Assembly (NCBI GenBank): GCA_964547995.1
Contig: CAZJRB010000144.1
Span: 1 to 17,246, forward strand
Length of the DNA stretch: 17,246 bases
Reading direction: 5' to 3'
From: CAZJRB01 sp964547995
GTDB lineage: Bacteria; Planctomycetota; Planctomycetia; Pirellulales; Thermoguttaceae
Shown here: piece after piece, positions 6,141-14,163 of the stretch
Position numbering within the stretch: the first letter of the stretch is position 1
Layout: each line of letters opens with the position of its first letter
Notes under the pieces: generated by a model
Database searches by the model: none
Told to the model about the DNA's origin: nothing
Seen by the model: the letters and a program-made list of their open reading frames with translations, nothing else
Made by a program: the position numbers and the translations under genes

Positions 6141-7940
6141 CTAGCGCGTAACGACAATCCGGTTCTTACCCTTGGTGATTTGAACATCTTGCAGCGTAAT
6201 CAACCCGTGGTTGTCGGCGGTTGACTGAACGGTTTGGGGTTGTTTGTTGTCGGTTAGGGATGTGTTGGTCCATTGGACCTTCTGGCCGGGTTTGGGTTTG
6301 AACTGTTGGAGGCGGCGGGGGGTGATGTTGACGGTGCAGTCGTCCTTCGGGGCTTTTTGGACGAGGCCGACCGTCATTTCCCAGCGGTCGGGGCGGTCGA
6401 CCACGTCGCCGGTCTCCCAGAAGAGGTAGCGGTTTGCCTGGCCTTCGGCGTCGCCGTCGTTCGGGTCGCCGTTGCCCGGGTTGTCGTCGAGACTGCACCC
6501 GGTGAAGGCGGGCAGGCTCTGGTCGGTGCGGAGGTCCATCGGCATCCAGCGGTCGGCGAGCGAGACGGGCAGCGACGCCCGTTGGCCGTGGCCGCCTTGG
6601 CCCCAGACGAAGATGTGCGGCCGCCGGGTCTCCTGCAACGCGCGGAAGAACTCGGCCGCCTGGGGCCAGCCGATCCCGCCGTCGTTCTTGCCGTTCGAGA
6701 AGCAGATCAGCCCGATCTCCTTCTCAGGGTGGTTTCGCAGGTACCAGGCGTCGTTGAAGTGGTCCCAGACCGGTGTGCCGTCCTGGAACTTCACTGCCCA
6801 CGATTCTTTGCCGTAGACCCGTTCGTAGGAGCCCTTGAATTGCGGCGACTTGGCGGGGTTGTGGACGCCGACCCAGCCGACGGCCCAGGCGATTTTTTCG
6901 GGATGGCGGATGGCGAACATGGGCGAGCCGGACCCGCCCATCGAGTTGCCGGCCACGTGCGTCCGCGTGCGGTCGACGTCCCACTTCGTGGCAACCCAGT
7001 CGAGAAACGAGAGCATGCGGGTTTGCGAGTACGGGCGGACGACGCCCTTTTTCCACGTCTTTTCGTCGGGCGGTCCTTCCCAATAGAGATCATGGTAGCC
7101 GGTCCACCAGTCGTAGGGGATCTGGTTCGAGGCCACCAGCAGGTGGCCCTGCTCGGCCTGGTACCACCAGCCGTATCCGCCATTGAGGCTTCCACCCCAG
7201 CAGTGGAGATGAATTCCGACAGGGGCTGGTTTGGCCGGTTCGGGCGGGACGGCAACAAGGTAGTCGTATGGTTTGCCCGCCGCGGCACAATTGGGCGGCG
7301 ATTCCCAGCGGACGTAGTAGTGCAGCGTCGGGTTCTTGACATAGCTGAACTTTTCGGGCTTCTCGATGCGCTGCAAGACGGGGACGCCGGGGCCGACGGT
7401 CTCCTCGATCGGCGTTTGCAGGGCGTTCGACTTGCCGATCGCGGTGTTCTCGTTGCCGTCGCGGACCACCGTCACCGCGTAGTACGCTTTGCCCGGTTTC
7501 TTCGGGTTGTGGGCACAGATGCCGGTGCCCGGCGGCACGGGGCCCTTGCCCTGCTGGATGACATAGCGGAACGCCTGCTGCTCGGGCTTCGGGTAGATGC
7601 CGTAGTAGTCGGCGTTCCAGCAGCTTAGCGGCGGCACTTCGGCCACCGGCTCAAGGCCGGCAACGGACGTGATGGGGCAGGCCGAACGGTAGACCCGATA
7701 ACGGACTTTCTTCTGCTTGTCCATCTCGCGGCGGAGGCCCTTCAACTCTTTTGCCGGGACGGAGTCCTGTGTCAGCGGCGGGTCGACCTCCTGCCACGTC
7801 AGCAGCGTTTGGCCCGAATCGTGGCGGGCGGCCAGGCCCGTAATTTGCTTTTCGGCGGCGGCCGCCTCGACGCCGACGAGCAGAGTTACCAAGATGAGAA
7901 TCACCCAATTGCCGGTGATGGTAGCGGGCTTTGTCTTCAT
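6141..7940 (-). CDS. Secreted alpha/beta-hydrolase, esterase-like
   Basis: The 599-residue product begins with a signal peptide (MKTK, then a hydrophobic run NWVILILVTLLVGVEAAAA). Residues 30-240 look beta-rich and may be fibronectin-like. The hydrolase domain follows: GIHLHCWGGS (242-251) as a possible oxyanion region, the nucleophile elbow AGNSMGGSG (S333), a plausible acid D420 in NGKND and a histidine H451 in GQGGHG. This order fits prolyl-oligopeptidase or PHB-depolymerase-like esterases. A C-terminal part (about 510-599) resembles a small beta domain. ATG 7940 is chosen because it gives the signal peptide and has AGGA a few bases upstream; the frame stays open to 8468 but that extension overlaps the divergent gene. 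The substrate is unknown; a role in polymer breakdown outside the cytoplasm is a guess. Confidence 0.75.
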   Translation of the reverse strand: MKTKPATITGNWVILILVTLLVGVEAAAAEKQITGLAARHDSGQTLLTWQEVDPPLTQDSVPAKELKGLRREMDKQKKVRYRVYRSACPITSVAGLEPVAEVPPLSCWNADYYGIYPKPEQQAFRYVIQQGKGPVPPGTGICAHNPKKPGKAYYAVTVVRDGNENTAIGKSNALQTPIEETVGPGVPVLQRIEKPEKFSYVKNPTLHYYVRWESPPNCAAAGKPYDYLVAVPPEPAKPAPVGIHLHCWGGSLNGGYGWWYQAEQGHLLVASNQIPYDWWTGYHDLYWEGPPDEKTWKKGVVRPYSQTRMLSFLDWVATKWDVDRTRTHVAGNSMGGSGSPMFAIRHPEKIAWAVGWVGVHNPAKSPQFKGSYERVYGKESWAVKFQDGTPVWDHFNDAWYLRNHPEKEIGLICFSNGKNDGGIGWPQAAEFFRALQETRRPHIFVWGQGGHGQRASLPVSLADRWMPMDLRTDQSLPAFTGCSLDDNPGNGDPNDGDAEGQANRYLFWETGDVVDRPDRWEMTVGLVQKAPKDDCTVNITPRRLQQFKPKPGQKVQWTNTSLTDNKQPQTVQSTADNHGLITLQDVQITKGKNRIVVTR

Positions 7941-8158
7941 GGGAAATCCTGGCAAGGCGCGGAAAGACTGGGAGAACGGGGTCATTCTACCCCTTCGGAA
8001 GGGTGCCGCACAAGTCAGCAACGCGAGAAACCCACTTTCGGGCGTTGGAATCGCCAATAGTGGGGGAAAGGAAATTGTCTGCCAGGCCTTGCAACATTTG
8101 TAGTCTTCGCGATAGTAAATGTATCGGGTCGACAATCCCCTAAGGAACGGAGGTAGTG

Positions 8159-9898
8159 ATGTCGAGGCAACGAACACCCGGGGCGCGGCCCCAACCGGCG
8201 ACAATCGCGATGCTTGCCGGAGTGCTCCTCCTTCCGGCAACGACGGTATTTGCGGCAGATCCGGCCGGTGACGGTGCGGCGATCGGGGCACATCTCGCTG
8301 CGGGCGAATTCGCCCCGGCCATGGCCATCGCGCAGCAGGCCCCCAACGTCCAGAGACGCGATCACTGGCTGGCCCAGATCGCCGGGGCCCAGGCCCAGGC
8401 CGGCGCCCGGGACGCCGCCTTGCGGTCGGCCGCCGAAATCTATGACGACCGCGTACGCACCCAGGCAATCTCCGGCGTCGCGGCGATGCCGCTGGGCGGC
8501 GGCACCGGCGCTGATTTCGATTCGCTCACCGACCTGATTACCTCGACGATTCAACCGACCACGTGGGATGCGGTCGGCGGGCCCGGCTCGATCGCCGGAT
8601 TTGAGACCGGGGTCGTGGTCGACTCCAAAGGCGTGTTGTGCCCCCTTCTGAAACAGGCCCAGGGCGGTCGGCTGGCCGCCTTGTATGCCGCGAGCAGGGC
8701 GAAGATCCACCAGGGCAGCGTCCGGCAGAAATCCCCCTTGCGGAAAATCTCGCTCCCGCGACTGGAGAAGCACGTGCAGTTGCTCGCAGCCGCCGGGCGG
8801 AAGCCGGACGAAGCCATGCGGGCACTGGCCGGGCTGCAACGCATCCAGTACGTCTTCGTCTATCCCGAGTCCCGCGACCTGGTCATCGCCGGACCTGCCG
8901 GAGACTGGCAATGGGGCGAGGAAAACCGGATCGTCAGCACCGACACGGGGCAACCGGTCGTCCAACTCGACGACCTGGTAGTGGTGCTCCGCCACATGAT
9001 GAGCGGCCCCGACGCCCGCTTCGGCTGCGCCATCACGCCCACGCAGCAGGCACTCGCCCGGGCGAAGAAGTTTATCGAGGAGTCGGGCAAGCGCCCGCTC
9101 CGCAGCACCCGCGAACGCCGGCAGTGGGTCGATCAGCTCCGCGAAAGCCTCGGCAAGCAGGACATCGACGTCTACGGGATCGACCCGCGGACCCGGGCGG
9201 CCCAGGTCATGGTCGAGGCCGACTACCGCATGAAGCTCGTCGGGATCGGCCTGGAAGAGGGCGTGCCCGGCGTGAAAAGCTATCTCGAGTCGATCAAGAT
9301 CATGCCGGGGCCGCAAGAGCCGATGAGCGTGCTCCGCTGGTGGTTCACGCTCAACTACGACGCCGTGCTGTCCGATCCGCACCGCGCCGCCTTCGAAATC
9401 CGCGGCCAGGGCGTCAAGGTCCTCAGCGAAAACGAGATGCTCACCGCACAGGGAAAGCGGATCCACACCGGCAAGTCCGAGGAGCTCAACCTGATCTTCG
9501 TCCGCAGCTTCACGGCACACTTCGGCGAACTCTGCAAGAAGTACCCGATCTACGCGGAGTTGCGCAACGTCTTTGACCTGGCAATACTCGGCGCCGTCAT
9601 CCGCGAGGAAGACCTGGCCGAAAAGGCCAACTGGCACATGACCTACTTCGGCTCGCCCGAGGCGTATCGGGTGCCGCTCGGCGTCGCGCCGACGCAGGTC
9701 GACACGGTCGTCAACTGCCGGGTCATCCGCAAGGGGAACACGAAACACATCCGGGCGATCCCCAGCGGCGGCGTTCGCGTCGATCCCGCCACGGTCGTCT
9801 CGCGGGCAACGATCAAGACCGACCGCGACGGCACACTCCAGCGCGAGCGCTACGCCGGCCAGCCGAAGCAGGAAATCGGCGTGTGGTGGTGGGATTAG
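8159..9898 (+). CDS. Exported DUF1598-like protein
   Basis: This 579-residue protein starts with a signal peptide (hydrophobic run ATIAMLAGVLLLPATTVFA, cleavage likely before ADPAG). After an Ala-rich helical stretch it has a long globular region including VFVYPESRDLVIAGPAGDW, LDDLVVVLRHM and FGCAITPTQQALARAKKF, which I recall as typical of the DUF1598 family, almost confined to Planctomycetota. Its function is unknown. ATG 8159 has GGAGG (8149-8153) five bases before it, better than GTG 8156. It is divergent from the hydrolase gene, with 218 bases between the two starts, and lies 174 bases before the parvulin gene. Family assignment is from memory; secretion is well supported. Confidence 0.7.
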   Translation: MSRQRTPGARPQPATIAMLAGVLLLPATTVFAADPAGDGAAIGAHLAAGEFAPAMAIAQQAPNVQRRDHWLAQIAGAQAQAGARDAALRSAAEIYDDRVRTQAISGVAAMPLGGGTGADFDSLTDLITSTIQPTTWDAVGGPGSIAGFETGVVVDSKGVLCPLLKQAQGGRLAALYAASRAKIHQGSVRQKSPLRKISLPRLEKHVQLLAAAGRKPDEAMRALAGLQRIQYVFVYPESRDLVIAGPAGDWQWGEENRIVSTDTGQPVVQLDDLVVVLRHMMSGPDARFGCAITPTQQALARAKKFIEESGKRPLRSTRERRQWVDQLRESLGKQDIDVYGIDPRTRAAQVMVEADYRMKLVGIGLEEGVPGVKSYLESIKIMPGPQEPMSVLRWWFTLNYDAVLSDPHRAAFEIRGQGVKVLSENEMLTAQGKRIHTGKSEELNLIFVRSFTAHFGELCKKYPIYAELRNVFDLAILGAVIREEDLAEKANWHMTYFGSPEAYRVPLGVAPTQVDTVVNCRVIRKGNTKHIRAIPSGGVRVDPATVVSRATIKTDRDGTLQRERYAGQPKQEIGVWWWD

Positions 9899-9933
9899 GG
9901 ACCGCTCAGAAACAGATAACTTCGCCATTTACC

Positions 9934-10020
9934 CATAAAGCCGCGACCGTTGGTCGCGCCAAGCGATCTCGAGAACCGTTGTGACCCGTGTTCGGCGCGA
10001 CCACCGGTCGCGGCTTTATG
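9934..10020. repeat. 87-bp inverted-repeat element (REP doublet)
   Basis: Two 27-base arms (9934-9960 and 9994-10020) are inverted copies with a single mismatch. Each starts or ends with CATAAAGCCGCGACCG and contains its own hairpin of GCGACC/GGTCGC. They enclose 33 bases. This is the form of a REP doublet or short MITE. It sits between the DUF1598-like gene and the parvulin gene and could terminate or attenuate readthrough. Confidence 0.85.
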
Positions 10021-10072
10021 TAAGTCCGGAATTGCCGAACTTGTCTTTGAGCAACCCCTCGGGGATATTCCA

Positions 10073-11056
10073 ATGAAGCGAATCCTTGCACTGCTTCTCC
10101 TAGGGGCATGGGTCTGCGCACCCATCTTCTCCACTTGCGCCGCCGCCCAACCCCAAGATTCTTCCGAGAACGCGATCGTCGCTACCGTCGGCGGCGAGCC
10201 GATCCGGGCGGCCGAGGTGGAGAAGATGCTCCAGAAGGCCACCGGCGGGCGGAAAGTCAACCCGGCCGTTCTGCCGTGGATGCGGGCACGGGTGCTCGCG
10301 GGGATCGTCGACCGCCGGCTGGTCCTGGCTTACGCTCGCCGCACGAAGACGGGCGCCGTCCCGCCGGAGATCGACACGGCCGTCGCCGCGCTGAAGTCGA
10401 AGCTGGAGGCCCAGAAAAGCTCGCTCGAAAAATTCCTTGAAGAGCGGTCGATGACCGAGGCAGAGTTGCGCCGTGAATTCGAGTGGGACCTGACGTGGAA
10501 GAAGTTCCTCGCCCGGTACCTCACCGACGAGCGGCTCGCGTCGTATTTCAATACCCACCGGCGCGAGTTCGACGGCACCCAAATCTCCGTCAGCCACATC
10601 CTGCTCCGCCCGAAGGCCGGCGCCGGGCCCCAGGCCACCGCCGCGCTGGTCCAACAGGCCCAGACGATTCGCCGTGAGATCACCTCCGGGAAGATCACGT
10701 TCGCCGACGCCGCGAAGAAATACTCAACCGGGCCCAGCCGCACCGCCGGCGGCCGGCTCGGCTTCATTGCGCGCCATGGCTCGATGCCCGAGCGGTTCTC
10801 CCGCGCGGCCTTCGCACTCGACACCGGCCAGATCAGCGAACCGGTCCAAACTCAGTCCGGCATTCATCTGATCCGCTGCAACGAAATCAAGCCGGGCGCC
10901 AAGAAGCCGGGCGAGGTCCGCGAGCAACTCGATGCAGCCCTTGCCAAGGAGTTGATGAAGAAACTGGCCGACCTCCAGCGCCCGCACGCGCCCGTAACGT
11001 TCACCGGCGCCGCTCCCCATTTCAAGCCGGGCACACAAGAGTTGGTCGTGCCGTAG
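10073..11056 (+). CDS. Secreted parvulin-type peptidyl-prolyl isomerase
   Basis: The 327-residue protein has a signal peptide (MKRILALLLLGAWVCAPIF), an N-terminal SurA-like helical part (35-165) and a parvulin (PpiC/rotamase) domain at about 171-272. Recognisable are ISVSHILLRP (H175), FADAAKKYSTGPSRTAGGRLGFI, MPERFSRAAFALDTGQISEPVQTQSGIHLI (H265). These enzymes catalyse cis-trans isomerisation of proline peptide bonds and help fold exported proteins. ATG 10073 gives the signal peptide; an in-frame start at 9950 would add 41 residues encoded partly by the repeat at 9934-10020 and is rejected. The 3' part from base 10626 is duplicated in tandem directly downstream. SurA/PrsA-like chaperone use is likely but partner proteins are unknown. 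Confidence 0.88.
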   Translation: MKRILALLLLGAWVCAPIFSTCAAAQPQDSSENAIVATVGGEPIRAAEVEKMLQKATGGRKVNPAVLPWMRARVLAGIVDRRLVLAYARRTKTGAVPPEIDTAVAALKSKLEAQKSSLEKFLEERSMTEAELRREFEWDLTWKKFLARYLTDERLASYFNTHRREFDGTQISVSHILLRPKAGAGPQATAALVQQAQTIRREITSGKITFADAAKKYSTGPSRTAGGRLGFIARHGSMPERFSRAAFALDTGQISEPVQTQSGIHLIRCNEIKPGAKKPGEVREQLDAALAKELMKKLADLQRPHAPVTFTGAAPHFKPGTQELVVP

Positions 11057-11064
11057 CGAGCCGC

Positions 11065-11219
11065 GGTGCCATGCCCACGCTTGCCGTGGGCATGTGTAGG
11101 AACCCGTTTGGCAGCACGAACCAAGCGCCAACGGCGCCGGTCAGAATCGCGATGGAGATTTGGTGCCCCGACCCGTTTTCTCCAGTCTTGCATGCCCACG
11201 CAAGCGTGGGCATGGCACC
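11065..11219. repeat. 155-bp REP-doublet (MITE-like) element, copy 1
   Basis: Terminal inverted repeats of 16 bases are perfect: GGTGCCATGCCCACGC (11065-11080) and its complement (11204-11219). Each end is itself a hairpin: CATGCCCACG-CTTGC-CGTGGGCATG (11070-11094) and CATGCCCACGC-AA-GCGTGGGCATG (11191-11214). The ~96 bases between are not coding. The layout matches two REP sequences in opposite orientation. Confidence 0.85.
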
Positions 11220-11220
11220 C

Positions 11221-11651
11221 GGCCCCAGGCCACCGCCGCGCTGGTCCAACAGGCCCAGACGATTCGCCGTGAGATCACCTCCGGGAAGATCACGTTCGCC
11301 GACGCCGCGAAGAAATACTCAACCGGGCCCAGCCGCACCGCCGGCGGCCGGCTCGGCTTCATTGCGCGCCATGGCTCGATGCCCGAGCGGTTCTCCCGCG
11401 CGGCCTTCGCACTCGACACCGGCCAGATCAGCGAACCGGTCCAAACTCAGTCCGGCATTCATCTGATCCGCTGCAACGAAATCAAGCCGGGCGCCAAGAA
11501 GCCGGGCGAGGTCCGCGAGCAACTCGATGCAGCCCTTGCCAAGGAGTTGATGAAGAAACTGGCCGACCTCCAGCGCCCGCACGCGCCCGTAACGTTCACC
11601 GGCGCCGCTCCCCATTTCAAGCCGGGCACACAAGAGTTGGTCGTGCCGTAG
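11221..11651 (+). pseudogene. Truncated second copy of the parvulin 3' end
   Basis: This is unit 2 of the tandem duplication. It encodes residues 186-327 of the upstream parvulin without change but lacks the signal peptide, the chaperone part and the first strand of the catalytic domain (ISVSHILL with H175). A frame is open from a GTG at 11160 in the repeat, giving 163 residues, but there is no signal peptide and no good ribosome site, so it is most likely not a working gene. Confidence 0.85.
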
Positions 11652-11659
11652 CGAGCCGC

Positions 11660-11814
11660 GGTGCCATGCCCACGCTTGCCGTGGGCATGTGTAGGAACCC
11701 GTTTGGCAGCACGAACCAAGCGCCAACGGCGCCGGTCAGAATCGCGATGGAGATTTGGTGCCCCGACCCGTTTTCTCCAGTCTTGCATGCCCACGCAAGC
11801 GTGGGCATGGCACC
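11660..11814. repeat. 155-bp REP-doublet element, copy 2
   Basis: It is the copy of the element at 11065-11219, carried along in the tandem duplication, with the same terminal inverted repeats and hairpins. It is followed by a further short partial repeat, GGCATGGCACCCGGC, directly after the unit. Confidence 0.85.
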
Positions 11815-11982
11815 CGGCATGGCACCCGGCTACGGTGTCAAGAGAAAACGCCGAACGAATCGCTCGAGCGAACTTGAACATCTGCTCTGTTCAAGCCGCT
11901 CAGCTCAGCCGTTAGGTGGTGAGAAAGATCACCGTGGTAGATGAACCGGAGGACGGTTGGACTGTGCTGCAAGAGCATTCCG

Positions 11983-12762
11983 TCAATACGGAAACCGCTC
12001 GTCCAGCTCGGAGGCGGACAACTCGACGAGAAACTCGGAAATCCGCTCGACGAGGACTTCCATCATCCGGCGGCCCTTCTCGGCCGTTGCGGCGTGCGGA
12101 TTGGCCGTGCCGGCGTTCTTGGCCAGGAGATGGAACGGGCGGGTGATCGATACCCAGCCGTTTTCCAGGGCCGCAAAACGCGACCTGGCAGTCGCGCCGT
12201 CGTCGGCCGTCAACGTGCCGTCGGGGTTCCGGGCGACCAGCTCCGGGCAATAGGCCAGCGCAAACGACGTCTCCATCTCGCCGGCGTGTTCGTCCGGCTC
12301 GTCGAAGATATTGTCGTAGATGTCGAGAAAAACGGTGTACCAGTCGCAAAGGAAAAGGTGGGCCGGCGTCCGCCCGTACATCTCGCGGAGCATCCATTTC
12401 AGATCGTTGCCGCCGTGGCTGTTGAGGAGCACGATCTTGAGAATTCCGCTGCGCACCAGCGACTCGACCAGGTCGTGGACGATCCGCTTTACGGTCGAAG
12501 GATAGAGGTTCATCGCCAGCGGGAGTTCCTTCTGGTTCGTCTGGGTGCCGTAGGGTATCGTCGGCAGTAGGAGGACCTTGGCCCCGCGGCGGTGTGCCGC
12601 CTCGCAGATATTCTCGCCGATGGTCTCGCCTTCGAGGGTGTCCATTCCATAGGGCAAGTGCAGGTTGTGCGGCTCGGTGGCCCCAAACGGCAGCACGGCT
12701 ACCTCGTAGTCTTGTTGCTTCACGCAGCCGTAGTTCGTTTCGTCAAGTTTCCAGGGGCGCAT
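11983..12762 (-). CDS. Creatininase-family amidohydrolase
   Basis: The 259-residue protein has the creatininase (creatinine amidohydrolase/MftE-like) metal-site signature: GATEPHNLHLPYGMD (E30, H32, D41), NSHGGND (H116) and HAGEMETS (E162). Members are metal-dependent cyclic amide or peptide hydrolases acting in the cytoplasm on creatinine, pyrimidine-related amides or peptide precursors, so the substrate cannot be read from sequence. ATG 12762 is chosen because it starts the conserved domain after GAGGT about five bases upstream; the longer frame to 12897 runs into the upstream region of the divergent kinase. Length fits the family. The neighbouring PfkB kinase is divergent, not in operon. 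Nothing points to mycofactocin genes here. Confidence 0.88.
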   Translation of the reverse strand: MRPWKLDETNYGCVKQQDYEVAVLPFGATEPHNLHLPYGMDTLEGETIGENICEAAHRRGAKVLLLPTIPYGTQTNQKELPLAMNLYPSTVKRIVHDLVESLVRSGILKIVLLNSHGGNDLKWMLREMYGRTPAHLFLCDWYTVFLDIYDNIFDEPDEHAGEMETSFALAYCPELVARNPDGTLTADDGATARSRFAALENGWVSITRPFHLLAKNAGTANPHAATAEKGRRMMEVLVERISEFLVELSASELDERFPY

Positions 12763-12810
12763 GGGGACCTCGGTGAATGTCAAACCCGGGCGGCGTAAAA
12801 CAACAAAGGA

Positions 12811-12826
12811 GGGGGCACCTGCCCCC
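12811..12826. other. Perfect hairpin between divergent starts
   Basis: GGGGGCA-CC-TGCCCCC is a 7-base perfect inverted repeat in the 158-base gap between the creatininase-family gene and the PfkB kinase gene. It could be a regulator site or a fragment of a dispersed repeat; a role is not shown. Confidence 0.4.
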
Positions 12827-12920
12827 GGACCATCATATCGACTGGCGATACCTGCGGCAATGGGGTACGATGTGGAAAACGCCGTCATCGGCCGCAATCC
12901 GGAACGAAAGGAGCACCCGC

Positions 12921-13829
12921 GTGCAAAACGAACAACGCCCTGTGGTCATCGGGCTCGGCGAAGTCCTCTGGGACATGTTGCCGACGGGAAAGCAGTTCGG
13001 CGGGGCGCCGGCGAATTTCGCGTATCATGCCAGGGTCCTCGGGGCCGACGCCATCGTCGTCAGCGCCGTCGGCAACGACGACCTCGGGCGCGAAATCCTC
13101 GACCGGATCGAGGGACTCGGGCTCAGCCGGAAGTATGTTGCCGTCGACCCCGAACACCCGACCGGCACCGTCTCCGTCGAAGTCGACGCCCGGGGCAGGC
13201 CCGACTACATTATCCACCAGGGCGTGGCGTGGGATTTCATTCCCGCGGCGCCGGAACTGGCCGAGCTGGCCGCGGGGACCGACGCCGTCTGCTTCGGCTC
13301 GCTCGCTCAGCGTGGTGAGGTTTCCAGGGGAACCATCCGCGCGTTCCTTGCCGCCACCCGTCCCGATTGCCTGAGAATCTTCGACATCAACTTGCGCCAG
13401 GATTTCTTCGACGTGGAGACGATCACGGCGGGGCTGCAAGCGGCCAACGTGGTGAAGCTCAACGACGAGGAACTGCCCGCTGTCGCAAACCTGCTTCAGA
13501 TCGACGTCGACGAGGACCTCGCGATAGCGTCGCTGATCCGTCAATATGGGCTGAAGGTGGTCGCACTGACCAGGGGCGAGAGCGGTTCGCTGCTGGTGGG
13601 GCCGGATGCCCGTTCGGAGCACCCGGGCCTGCCGGCCGACGTGGCCGATACCGTCGGCGCCGGAGATTGTTTTACCGCGGTCCTGGCCGTGGGGCTCCTG
13701 CAACAACTCGACCTTGAATCGATCAACGACCGTGCAAACCGCGCCGCCTGCTATGTTTGCAGCCGGCACGGCGCAACACCGGCAATGCCGGACGAGTTGA
13801 CCGTCAGCGGGAAGAATCGTTGTAGATAG
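12921..13829 (+). CDS. PfkB-family carbohydrate kinase (fructokinase-like)
   Basis: The 302-residue protein shows both PfkB (ribokinase-like) signatures: the N-terminal sugar-binding glycines QFGGAPANFAYHARVLG (25-41) and the C-terminal DTVGAGDCFTA (243-253), with D249 as the catalytic base. It transfers the ATP gamma-phosphate to a sugar hydroxyl; the N-terminal GEVLWDMLPTGKQFGGAPAN resembles fructokinases, but ribose or other sugars cannot be excluded. GTG 12921 is chosen since AAGGAG lies seven bases before it and the conserved domain begins right after; an in-frame start at 12777 would add 48 non-conserved residues across the intergenic hairpin. Its 3' end overlaps the convergent zinc-ribbon gene by 26 bases. 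Confidence 0.85.
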   Translation: MQNEQRPVVIGLGEVLWDMLPTGKQFGGAPANFAYHARVLGADAIVVSAVGNDDLGREILDRIEGLGLSRKYVAVDPEHPTGTVSVEVDARGRPDYIIHQGVAWDFIPAAPELAELAAGTDAVCFGSLAQRGEVSRGTIRAFLAATRPDCLRIFDINLRQDFFDVETITAGLQAANVVKLNDEELPAVANLLQIDVDEDLAIASLIRQYGLKVVALTRGESGSLLVGPDARSEHPGLPADVADTVGAGDCFTAVLAVGLLQQLDLESINDRANRAACYVCSRHGATPAMPDELTVSGKNRCR

Positions 13830-14163
13830 CCGCGTACCTGCTGCGGACATAGGTCTTGCAGTGCGGGCAAACGTAGGCGTCTACCGGGATCTCCTTGTGG
13901 CACTTGGCGCAGACGCGCACCTCCATGTCTTCGTCCTTCGACCACGAATCGCCCGTATCGGGTTCGCAATTCATCGCATTAAGTGAGAGTCCCGATTCGT
14001 TGGGTTGCAGGACGTCCATGATCGAATCTTCGGAGAACACGTCCGTTTGCGGGACCGGAACCTCAACGCGCGCTTTGCAGACCGGACAAAAACCGGTCTT
14101 GCCGGCGTACTTATTCTTGATATCGAGTACATGCCCGTTTGGGCAAACAACGCGTATGGACAT
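13804..14163 (-). CDS. Small protein with two zinc-ribbon modules
   Basis: The 119-residue protein has an N-terminal module with C7, H11 and CPVC (C26, C29), and a C-terminal module CAKC (C85, C88) with CPHC (C99, C102). Both fit zinc-binding ribbons; the acidic Ser-rich link between them (about 40-80) is probably disordered. It has no signal peptide or membrane segment. The first module, ending in a hydrophobic strand (ARVEVPVP), is a form I often associate with planctomycete proteins, but I cannot name a family or function. ATG 14163 has GGAGGA about ten bases upstream. The gene is convergent with and overlaps the PfkB kinase gene by 26 bases. Confidence 0.75.
   Translation of the reverse strand: MSIRVVCPNGHVLDIKNKYAGKTGFCPVCKARVEVPVPQTDVFSEDSIMDVLQPNESGLSLNAMNCEPDTGDSWSKDEDMEVRVCAKCHKEIPVDAYVCPHCKTYVRSRYAAIYNDSSR

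Larger units (their letters stand above)
10626..11815. repeat. 595-bp tandem duplication covering the parvulin 3' end
   Basis: Unit 1 (10626-11220) and unit 2 (11221-11815) are adjacent and appear identical by reading. The stop codon at 11054-11056 recurs at 11649-11651, exactly 595 bases on. Each unit holds the last ~141 codons of the parvulin gene plus a 155-bp REP-doublet element. The sequence GGC occurs at the left edge of unit 1, at the junction and just after unit 2, so a short-homology duplication is plausible. Lack of divergence means it is recent, or an assembly error. Confidence 0.93.

Noticed and set aside
6273..7628. 451-codon open frame on the plus strand
   Set aside because: It is antisense to the esterase-like hydrolase, which has a catalytic elbow and signal peptide; this frame shows only Val/Asp/Ala-rich shadow composition.
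8089..8118. Possible promoter TTGCAA with GATAGT before the DUF1598-like gene
   Set aside because: Both boxes match the consensus poorly and spacing is uncertain.
7941..8468. 5' extension of the hydrolase frame on the minus strand
   Set aside because: It overlaps the signal peptide and start of the divergent DUF1598-like gene, has low-complexity Arg/Pro content, and ATG 7940 already gives a signal peptide and ribosome site.
8015..9928. 637-codon open frame on the minus strand
   Set aside because: It lies wholly antisense to the DUF1598-like gene, with Asp/Val/Leu-rich composition typical of frames opposite GC-rich genes and no family motif.
11873..11895. Inverted repeat CTTGAACA/TGTTCAAG as terminator of the creatininase-family gene
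   Set aside because: The 8-base stem is perfect but no T-run follows on the relevant strand, and it lies about 90 bases after the stop.
12885..13850. 321-codon open frame on the minus strand
   Set aside because: It is antisense to the PfkB kinase gene and has no recognisable domain.
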